Both the position numbers and the translations under genes were made by a program. 64,000 nt of DNA from Candidatus Peribacteria bacterium (lineage in GTDB: Bacteria > Patescibacteriota > Gracilibacteria > UBA1369 > 2-02-FULL-48-14): positions 1 to 64,000 of the forward strand of contig CALRGE010000001.1 of assembly GCA_943357175.1 (NCBI GenBank), written 5' to 3'. This document shows, in pieces, positions 7,372-15,500 of the stretch (the first letter of the stretch is position 1; every line of letters begins with the position of its first letter). Under the pieces are notes generated by a model. That model saw only the letters and a list, made by a program, of their open reading frames with translations, did not search any database and was not told where the DNA came from.

Positions 7372-9854
7372 AATTTCCAGATTTCAATAATAACTATACC
7401 GCTACTTGTTGCTAATATTATGTTTCGCCAATCTTCAAGATTTAATGGAACCGTTTTGAAGATTTCCTGAAAGACAGGAAGGTATATTGCCATAATTTGA
7501 AGTAATAAACTAAAGAAAATGCTGAATAGTAATAATTTATTAGAAAAGAAATTTGTGAAGTAGTGCTGTTTTTCATAACGCACTGAGAAAACTAATAGCA
7601 GTTCGAAAATTACAATACCTGTGAAGACGATGGTTCTTGCATATTCAATTCCATACTTTTCATAGTAATAAAGGAACAATAAGAAACAAATTATAGCGGC
7701 TAGTAAGCCTGTAAAAATGCTAAAGCTTAATAGCTCACGGAAAATATTTTCATTCGGTGAGCGAGGTTTACGCTTCATTATTTCTTTGTCGGGACTGTCG
7801 ACTCCGAGTGCTATGGCCGGTAAAGCGTCGGTTAGAAGATTTATCCAAAGTATTTGAAGCGGGATAATTGGAATAGGATAGCCAATTAGAAAAACCCCAC
7901 TAATTAATAAAAGCTCGCCAAAGTTAGCGCTGAGTAAAAATCGTACGAACTTTTTTATATTTTCATAAATAACTCTTCCTGTTTCAACGCTCGCAACAAT
8001 TGTCGCAAAATTATCATCAATTAAAATTATATCACTGGCTTCTTTTGCAACATCAGTGCCCGTAATTCCCATAGCCACACCAATGTTAGCTTGTTGAAGG
8101 GCAGGAGCATCATTAACTCCATCGCCGGTCATAGAAACAATTTTTCCTGTTTTTTGTAAGGCCTCTAGAATTTTAACTTTATGAGAAGGATTAACTCGCG
8201 CGAAAATTTTAATTTTATGAATGATTTTGGCTAACGCTGCACTAGTCATTTTATCTAATTGTGCACCTGTTAAAAACTCATCACCCTTTTGAAAAATTCC
8301 TATTTCTTTCCCAATCGCGATTGCTGTATTTGCGTGATCTCCAGTAATCATAACAACGTCTATCCCAGCACTTTTACATTTCATAACTGCATCTTTTACT
8401 TCAGGTCGTGGAGGATCGATCATTCCCATTAAACCCAAAAAAACCATTTCTGATTCGGTACCGTTTTCCTTTTCTTTCAATCTTTTGTAGGCAAATCCCA
8501 AAACGCGTAAGGCGGAATCTGCGTATTTTTCATTTATTTTCAGTATTTTTTTTCTTCCAGCTGAATCAAGTTTTATTTCTTTTCCATTGATAGAAATTTT
8601 GTCACAAATATCTAGAATTGAATCTGGGGCACCTTTTGTTATTAAGAAAAATTCATTTCCTATTTTATTTTTTGTAGACATCCTTTTTCGTTCTGAATCG
8701 AAAACCATTTCATCAAGTCTCGGGAATTTTTTGCGAGTTTCTTCAAATTTTACTCCCCATTTTTCAGCAATTGTTAGTAGACAAGATTCTGTTGGGTCGC
8801 CGTTAATTAATCCAGAATTATTACAAAGAATTCCACTTGTTAGAAGGTAAGTAAGCTCGCTCGGCATATTTTTTACAATTCCGTCTTCAAGTAAAAATTC
8901 AGTTTCATTTGTATAAATTTTAGTCACTGTCATTGAATTTTGTGTAAGTGTTCCGGTTTTATCCGTGCAAATTACACTTACACTTCCAAGTGTTTCAGCA
9001 GCCGGAAGTTTTCGTACTAAGGCTTTTTGTTTAGATAATCTTTGAACACCAATTGCTAGTGTTAGAGTCACAACTGCTGGAAGCCCCTCAGGAATTACAC
9101 CAACCGCAAGGCTTATATTTAAAAGCAGCATTTCCATAAGATCTTTTTTCATCAAAATTCCAAAGCCAAAGTTAAAAGCACAAAGTATAATTACTAAAAT
9201 TGCGAGAATCTTACTTAGATTATTTAGTTTTGTTTGAAGTGGAGTTGGCCCATTTGTTTGATTTTCAATCAGTCCTGCAATTTTTCCAAACTCAGTATCC
9301 ATTCCGGTGGCAGTAACAATCGCAACGCCGTGTCCTTTAACAGTTCTTGTTCCAAGAAAAATCATATTCTCTTTTTCACAATTCTTTCCTACTGGAGTAC
9401 TTTCACCTGTTAAACTTGCTTCCATTGAATAGAATTCTTTACTTTCAATGAGTTTTGCATCAGCAGGAATATTTGAGCCTTCTTCAATAATAATAATATC
9501 TCCTGGCACTAATTCTTTTGCATTTATTTTAACTAATTTACCGTCGCGCATTACAAGAGCTGATGCTGCCGTCATTTTTTTCATTGCCTCAATGGTTTTT
9601 TCAGCTTTAAATTCTTGGAAAAATCCAATTATCGCGTTGAGAATTACTATTCCCAAAATTAAAGCAGCATCTACATATTCTTTGGCAAATAAGCTAATTC
9701 CACCTGCAATAATTAAAATCAGTACCATAATATTTATGAATTGCCTCAAAAATATTTCGTACCATGTGACTTTTTTTCCTTCTTTAATTTCATTCGGCCC
9801 GTATTTTACGAGCCTGAGTTTTGCCTCTTTAGAACTTAATCCTTTGTGATTCAT
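7350..9854 (-). CDS. P2A-type (calcium-type) cation-transporting ATPase
   Basis: An 834-aa P-type ATPase that pumps cations across the membrane through an aspartyl-phosphate intermediate. In order it has an N-terminal cation-ATPase domain, TM1-2, actuator loop with LTGESTPV, TM4 with IPEGLP, the phosphorylation site DKTGTLT (Asp298), KGAPD, TGD and TGDGVNDAPAL hinge motifs, and TM5-10. TM6 carries NLLTDALPAIALG. The TM4 and TM6 ligand motifs match SERCA/PMR-type Ca pumps; Na or Mn transport cannot be excluded. An intact A8 run (plus-strand T run at 8545-8552) lies inside the gene. The stop-start junction with trmD is TAATG. Confidence 0.9.
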   Translation of the reverse strand: MNHKGLSSKEAKLRLVKYGPNEIKEGKKVTWYEIFLRQFINIMVLILIIAGGISLFAKEYVDAALILGIVILNAIIGFFQEFKAEKTIEAMKKMTAASALVMRDGKLVKINAKELVPGDIIIIEEGSNIPADAKLIESKEFYSMEASLTGESTPVGKNCEKENMIFLGTRTVKGHGVAIVTATGMDTEFGKIAGLIENQTNGPTPLQTKLNNLSKILAILVIILCAFNFGFGILMKKDLMEMLLLNISLAVGVIPEGLPAVVTLTLAIGVQRLSKQKALVRKLPAAETLGSVSVICTDKTGTLTQNSMTVTKIYTNETEFLLEDGIVKNMPSELTYLLTSGILCNNSGLINGDPTESCLLTIAEKWGVKFEETRKKFPRLDEMVFDSERKRMSTKNKIGNEFFLITKGAPDSILDICDKISINGKEIKLDSAGRKKILKINEKYADSALRVLGFAYKRLKEKENGTESEMVFLGLMGMIDPPRPEVKDAVMKCKSAGIDVVMITGDHANTAIAIGKEIGIFQKGDEFLTGAQLDKMTSAALAKIIHKIKIFARVNPSHKVKILEALQKTGKIVSMTGDGVNDAPALQQANIGVAMGITGTDVAKEASDIILIDDNFATIVASVETGRVIYENIKKFVRFLLSANFGELLLISGVFLIGYPIPIIPLQILWINLLTDALPAIALGVDSPDKEIMKRKPRSPNENIFRELLSFSIFTGLLAAIICFLLFLYYYEKYGIEYARTIVFTGIVIFELLLVFSVRYEKQHYFTNFFSNKLLLFSIFFSLLLQIMAIYLPVFQEIFKTVPLNLEDWRNIILATSSGIVIIEIWKLCTSKSK

Positions 9855-10498
9855 TATCTTAAGTTATTAAATCGCCATTTTTTTATCTTTGCATGATCAC
9901 CCGAAAGTAAGATTTCCGGTACTTTTAAACCTTCGAATTCTGCTGGTTTTGTATAATGTGGATATTCTTTTTTGCGCCCAAGGGCGCTGCCAAAAGATTC
10001 TTCTTCACTACTCTCATTGTCGCCTAAAACTCCGGGAATTAACCTGGAAACTGCATCTACCACAGCACAAGCCGCAATTTCGCCGCCAGTTAGTACAAAA
10101 TCACCAAGAGAAATTTCTTCATCAACAAGTTCATCAATAACTCGCTGGTCAATTCCTTCGTATCGGCCGCAAAGTAAAATTAATCCCTCCGATTTCGCTA
10201 ATTTTTCAGCTTTCTGCTGTTTGAATCTCTTTCCTGCCGGGCTCATGAAGATGACAGGCCCGGAATTCAGCATTTTGACAGCTTTTATACAGTCGAAAAG
10301 TGGCTGACAGGTCATAAGCATTCCTGCACCACCTCCGTAAGGTGTATCGTCAACTTTCTTATGTTTATCTTTGGAATAATCTCGAATGTTATGAACTTGA
10401 ATTCCAATAGCGCCGGATTTTATCGCGCGTTGAAGAATTGAATCTTCAAAATAGGGAAGGATAAGATTTGGGAATAATGTGATGATGTCGAAGCGCAT
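9854..10498 (-). CDS. trmD: tRNA (guanine37-N1)-methyltransferase, short form
   Basis: Makes m1G37 in tRNAs and so prevents +1 slippage. It is a SPOUT methyltransferase. The 214 aa include FDIITLFPNLI at the start, DDTPYGGGAGMLM, ILLCGRYEGIDQRV and the trefoil-knot SLGDFVLTGGE. It ends right after LSGDHAKIKKWR, about 35-40 residues earlier than E. coli TrmD, so the C-terminal helical extension is missing. The stop overlaps the ATPase start (TAATG). A TAGAAT -10 hexamer lies 6 nt before the ATG, predicting a leaderless transcript. Confidence 0.92.
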   Translation of the reverse strand: MRFDIITLFPNLILPYFEDSILQRAIKSGAIGIQVHNIRDYSKDKHKKVDDTPYGGGAGMLMTCQPLFDCIKAVKMLNSGPVIFMSPAGKRFKQQKAEKLAKSEGLILLCGRYEGIDQRVIDELVDEEISLGDFVLTGGEIAACAVVDAVSRLIPGVLGDNESSEEESFGSALGRKKEYPHYTKPAEFEGLKVPEILLSGDHAKIKKWRFNNLR

Positions 10499-10504
10499 GG
10501 CTAC

Positions 10505-10510
10505 ATTCTA
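10505..10510 (-). promoter_or_regulatory. -10 box of trmD
   Basis: TAGAAT on the minus strand, 6 nt from the trmD ATG. No good -35 at 16-18 bp; the GGG before the hexamer is not an extended -10 TGN. Confidence 0.4.
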
Positions 10511-10562
10511 CCCGTTTTTACGCAGTTTTTAAGTCCAATTCTTTTTCTTCAGCTTCAATTTT

Positions 10563-11957
10563 TTAAAAAACTTTTACAGAATTTTTTGCAGAAAGTACTT
10601 CGGCTTGAGATTTATCATCAGTAAAAATAGGTATTTTTTTGTCATATATGAAAATTTTCCTCATAATACTAAATATTTTTCCTTCATAATCCAGTTCTTC
10701 AGGTACATAAGAAAATGCAAAATTTTCAGAATTACTTCCTAATAAAATGGTATTACCGCTCGAAAAAATTGGTAGATATGATATTTCTGTAAATACTCTT
10801 GATAAAGTATTAGCCAATCCTAGTAATAATTCTTGATTGAATGTAAGAACATTCATTCCGATGAGACCATCTTCAGTCAGATGACTTTTTACAAGCTCAA
10901 AAAATTCTACACTTGTTAGATGAATCGGAATGTCTAAAGAATTATATGTATCAATCAATATAAGATCATATTTATCTTCGTTGTTTAGTAAAAAGGCTCT
11001 TGCATCTGCATGAACGATTTTAGTTTCAGAATTTGTTAGCCCCATGTATTTTTTTGAAATTTCCGTGATTGCCGGATCAATTTCTACACCAGTGACTTCA
11101 ATTTGAGGATAGTAAGTATTAATAATTCTACTTAATGAGCCTGAAGCATTACCTAAAATTAAAATTTGTTTAGCATCTTCCCTCAAAGAGGGCAGTACTC
11201 CCATATATGAGATGTAGTCATGTAATACTATTTTCTCCGGATTATATTTAGAATGTACGCCAAATGGATTGTCTAGCATCAGATAATTTATTCCATTTCC
11301 TGCATCTTTTATAAAAATATAATGATATGGAGAATCCTGCTCATAAACTATGCCATCCGCACTGAATACTGATGGCACGAAGGCAAATAGAGCGAATGTA
11401 AGTATTCCTAGTGAACGCACTAGCCAGCTTGATAGTCCAATACCAGCGGTTAGGACTAAAATTATGCCAACCAATAAAAATGTTTTGGTTGTTCCCAAAT
11501 AAGGAATTAAAAGAAATGCAGGTAGAAATGTTCCGATGATACTTCCAACTGTCGAAATAGCCGATACTCTTCCTAAAACTGTTCCTATATTTTTTATATC
11601 TTTTGTAATCAACTTCATAGTAAATGGTACAATCATTCCTAAAAGACTCATTGGCACCACCAATAAAATTAAAATTGCTAAAAATGAACCGTTAGTTGAG
11701 AAAGAACCCGGCACCATTTTTATTATTGCTTTGAAAATAATTTCTGAAACAAAAGGAATTAAAATAATCCAGATTCCGGTAAAAAAAACTATGGAAAAAT
11801 ATATATTTTTACTGGCATTTCTATCAGCAAGTTTTCCACCGAAAAATGCTCCTATCGCCAAGGCTGTCATTACTAATCCTACAATGTTTGTCCAGGTATA
11901 AAGTGAATTCCCAAAATAAGGAGCAATTAAACGTGATGCACTCATTTCTGCAGTCAT
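10563..11957 (-). CDS. MFS-like/spermidine-synthase-like fused protein (5' end frameshifted)
   Basis: A 464-aa protein with about seven hydrophobic helices (residues 15-200) followed by a Rossmann methyltransferase domain of the spermidine synthase family. That domain has ILILGNASGSLSRI, GVEIDPAITEI and YDLILIDTYNS. The polyamine-type acidic gate residues are only partly conserved, so the substrate is uncertain. The first TM helix is incomplete from this ATG. The same frame stays open upstream to 12026 and would encode ...NGIYYLTIFICGAAVM directly before it, but contains no ATG, GTG or TTG. An ATG at 12010 is out of frame by one base across an A7 run. The real start is therefore unresolved. 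Confidence 0.75.
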   Translation of the reverse strand: MTAEMSASRLIAPYFGNSLYTWTNIVGLVMTALAIGAFFGGKLADRNASKNIYFSIVFFTGIWIILIPFVSEIIFKAIIKMVPGSFSTNGSFLAILILLVVPMSLLGMIVPFTMKLITKDIKNIGTVLGRVSAISTVGSIIGTFLPAFLLIPYLGTTKTFLLVGIILVLTAGIGLSSWLVRSLGILTFALFAFVPSVFSADGIVYEQDSPYHYIFIKDAGNGINYLMLDNPFGVHSKYNPEKIVLHDYISYMGVLPSLREDAKQILILGNASGSLSRIINTYYPQIEVTGVEIDPAITEISKKYMGLTNSETKIVHADARAFLLNNEDKYDLILIDTYNSLDIPIHLTSVEFFELVKSHLTEDGLIGMNVLTFNQELLLGLANTLSRVFTEISYLPIFSSGNTILLGSNSENFAFSYVPEELDYEGKIFSIMRKIFIYDKKIPIFTDDKSQAEVLSAKNSVKVF

Positions 11958-12000
11958 GACTGCAGCTCCGCAAATAAAAATGGTTAAATAATATATTCCA

Positions 12001-12010
12001 TTTTTTTCAT
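12001..12010 (-). other. ATG-A7 homopolymer at the probable true start of the spermidine-synthase-like gene
   Basis: Minus strand reads ATG then seven A then TGG. With eight A the frame would be M-K-K-N-G-I-Y-Y-L and continue into the gene at 11957, completing the first transmembrane helix. With seven the reading ends after eight codons. Confidence 0.5.
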
Positions 12011-12171
12011 AAGTTCGTGCAGTTAATTATTTAATGAAAGATTAACATCTTTAATTGATCCTAAGCAAGAAATTCAAAAGGACCCGTTTCCGGGCACCTC
12101 TTCTTTTTCCCCTTCGGTGTACTTGAAATTCGTGAAACTATTCAGCAGTACTTTTGCTCTCGTAAATATAC

Positions 12172-12200
12172 TTTATAAAAGTGTGTTTTTCTGTTATAAT
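12172..12200 (+). promoter_or_regulatory. Probable promoter of the calpain-like operon
   Basis: Consensus -10 TATAAT (12195-12200) with a weak -35 TTTATA 17 bp upstream; ATG at 12220. The remaining gap (12030-12170) has a GC-richer stretch with a CCCG-TTTC-CGGG hairpin that I cannot assign. Confidence 0.45.
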
Positions 12201-12219
12201 GTTATGATTAATTTCACAT

Positions 12220-12537
12220 ATGGCAAACTTAGCAAATTTAAAAAGTTTATTGAATAGGAATCCACTTTTGACTTCTCAGGTAAAAAAAGAGATTTTGAAG
12301 AAGTGGGAGTCATCTGATCCTGTTGGAAAAAAGGGTATAGAAAATATTTTATCTAAAACTGAAGAAAAGCTGAAATTATCGCTAGTGAATAGCTTTAAAT
12401 TAAAACCGGCTAAGGAATTCATGAAAGCTTGGAAGGAGTTTGAAACAAAACTGAGGAAAGAAATATCAGGTGATGAAGAGACAAAATCAGCTTTAACTGC
12501 CGAGGAAGATTTAATAAAACAATTAAATTTACAATGA
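12220..12537 (+). CDS. Small helical charged protein, operon leader
   Basis: A 105-aa protein that I do not recognise. It is predicted to be almost wholly alpha-helical, rich in Lys and Glu, without signal peptide, Cys or membrane segment. Its stop overlaps the start of the giant protein gene as ATGA, a classic coupling junction. That suggests it is made in fixed ratio with the giant protein, perhaps as a chaperone, adaptor or scaffold. It is preceded by a consensus -10 box. The role is inferred from context only. Confidence 0.7.
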   Translation: MANLANLKSLLNRNPLLTSQVKKEILKKWESSDPVGKKGIENILSKTEEKLKLSLVNSFKLKPAKEFMKAWKEFETKLRKEISGDEETKSALTAEEDLIKQLNLQ

Positions 12538-15500
12538 GTGAATTTCAGAAAAATATTGACTCTGAACAGGATAGAATTAATAAAAGTATTAAAGAAGATA
12601 CTACTGTCATTGATGAACCGGGTGAGAAGCTTAAAGCATCTGAAACCTATCTCAAAAAAGTTGATGCTTTCCAGGCTACTTTGAATGCAAGTGTACAAGA
12701 TCCGGTTATGAAGGATGCATTGAATGGAAAGGTATTAAATTTTTTAAAAAAAGCGATTTCTCCGGAAATAATTGAAAGTTTGCAGGGTGAACTTGAATCA
12801 GCTTTGAAAAATTATGAGAAAGCAATAAAAGCATATGAAAAGTGGAGAGAGAATAAATATGAGGTAAAAAATGGTGATGATTTGTCAAAAATTGTTGAGG
12901 AAAAGCTTGGTGTATCGTGGAAGATTGATCCAAAAACTCATTTCGCGATTGTTGATGAACTACAAATGCAAAGGATGGAGGGTAGTTTTCCAGAAATTGA
13001 TGAAAACGGTAATTTCCTTCCACAAAAAATAGACAAAGGTGCAGAGTTTTTAGATATTGGAGAATATTTGAATTTGGAAGATGCCAGAAGTAAAGCGATA
13101 CCAAGTATTGAGGCAATTCGTAAATATGCAGGTGGATATAAGCAATTACTAAAAATTGCGGATGAATTGTCAGCGAAAGAAGAATTGGGAAAAACTAGTG
13201 ATGTATCTGCTCAAGAAATTAAAGATGAGGAGATTGTTGCTGAAACAATCCGACCATCATTTATCATGGAAGTAAAAACAAGCGGAGATGATTATAGTCA
13301 AAAAGCTGGAGAATCAGCGGAACTAAGTTTCGAAGAAGATTTTGAAGAAAACTTTCAGGTTGATCCAAAAATTCATGGTTATATCCCGGCCTTTGAGAAG
13401 GCGATTTTGGCAACGCAAGATGTGAATAATCCATTTGGTGATAGTGATGAAAATGAACATCGCGCGCTTGAAGATATTCGAATTTGTTGCCAATCGAATC
13501 TTTCCGCATTCTCACAGAAATTGGATGGTGCAAATGATAAAGAAAAACAAAATAATGATTATAAAACAGCAGAATCAAAATATGTAGAAAGTGCGAAACG
13601 TTTTGTTGAACTATGTGCTTCAGTTGATGAAAAATACGAGAGTACAGATGCAAGAAGAGTGAATTCGGCAATCGAGACTGCGAATCAGTTAATGCCGCGC
13701 ATGAGTCTTGAGGAGTCAATTACTTGGTCAACTGAGATGTTAGCAAAAATTGACTCGAATGATTTTCAAAGTTCTGCGATTAGCACTGATTATCAAAAGT
13801 TATTTGAGGTGTTGAAAGACAATTTAAAACAGAAATTGGAGAATGAAAAAAATGGCGGCGACTATGCAAGTTATTCGAAGTCTTGCATTACATTGGCCAA
13901 AACTTTCAGTGGTAGAAGTGGTGCAATTGACTCGGCATTATGTGATTCAAAATGGGCGGGAGAGTTGGCTCTTGAGGCTTCAAATACTAGTAAAATTTAT
14001 ATAGAAATATTGAATAAAAAAGTAAATGTCTTACCCGGAATGGAAAAATTTCAGGATGCGTATGAGGAACGAAAGGGAGAGACATTAACTTACTTGAAAA
14101 GACAAAATCCTGTTATAGAATCTGCAATTCAGGTTTTAGAAGGGCCGGTAAATTCTCAGGAAGATCTTATGCGTCAATGGTCGGTAATTGTACCGGTCAA
14201 ATTTTTAATAGATGGGAAGGAAATGCCTTCTCAAGAAGTGTTAGAAGGATATATACAAAATAAAGTTGCGCCTGTAATGATTGAAGCACATGGAGCATTT
14301 ATTGATCATATAAAACAAGGTGAGGGAACAGATCCTGCTATCCTTTCAAAAGAACTTGGTGTGAACTTGGATCCATATCAAATTGAAGGAATTAATTTGC
14401 TAAATGATATTGAAGGAAATGGATGGTTTGATTTAAGCGATCAGAGTTGGGACTATGCTGAAGCCGGAGCAAAAATTTGCGCTTCAATTGCAGTGGGTGT
14501 AGCTGCAGCAGTGCTTACTGCTCCATGTAGTTTAATAGTTGGAGCCGCTGCGGCTGGATTAGCGATGACTGCAAGTAATGCCGTAATAAATCAGACGGGT
14601 TTTGAAGATGGCGCACAAGGTTTTGTAGATGCATATGGTGCGGATATGATTATAAATACCGCAACAATGGGATCCGCAAGATATTTGGCTGCAGGACGAG
14701 CAGTGCTTCAAATGAAGAGCGCTGGAGCAATTCAAGGCGGATACGGCAAGGTATTCCTTTCTCCACAAGGAAGAGAAATCATGAAGTTAGCCAGTCAAAG
14801 AGGAGGGATGAGAGTAATTTCTTCGCTTGATGAAGGAATGGGCTTAGGAAATCGACTTGTTGGTGCAAGTTTGGAAGGTGCGGCAGATGTTACTATTGGA
14901 GCAACTTTGGACACGGTTTTTACCGGCGGAACTTTTGAGGAAAATTTACAAAATAATGCAATGTTTTTCGGAGTTGGATTTGGAATGGAATTTGGAGGAC
15001 CGGCCATGGGTAGATTTATTAAAGGTGCTGAATTTGCAGATGATGCAAGTTTAGGATCAATAAAAGCATTGAATGAAGAAGCCGTTATTCTTCAAACTGA
15101 CATGTCAAAATTCTGCAAGGAAAATGGTGTGAAGCGGAGTGACTTTGAAAAGATGTTGAAAGAAGGAAAGCTCAGTGATGCTTTAAGAGATAATGAGGGT
15201 GCTGTCCCACTTTTCCGCCGTTATCAGGAAGGTAAAGAAAAATATAAAAAAGCATTAGATAAAGTCTTAAAGCTTGCAGATGAGGTAAAAAATGAAGTGC
15301 CTGGTGCAATCGATGAAGAACTATCTGCTGATGGAGTGGAAAAGAATGCCTCACTATTACCTAAGCCACGCTTGAGAAAAGCCGAAGAATTATTGAGGAA
15401 AGAATTAAGTCCCGCTCAAAAAGAGGCGATACTTAAGGCACATGAAGTTGGTGCCGGAGGTGAGGGGAAATTTACCAAAGCCGAATTACTGGAAAAAGCC

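Noticed and set aside
12070-12165. SRP RNA or other known ncRNA in the gap before the calpain-like operon
   Set aside because: A GC-richer stretch with a CCCG/CGGG hairpin is present, but the conserved SRP loop motifs (GGAA tetraloop context) are missing.
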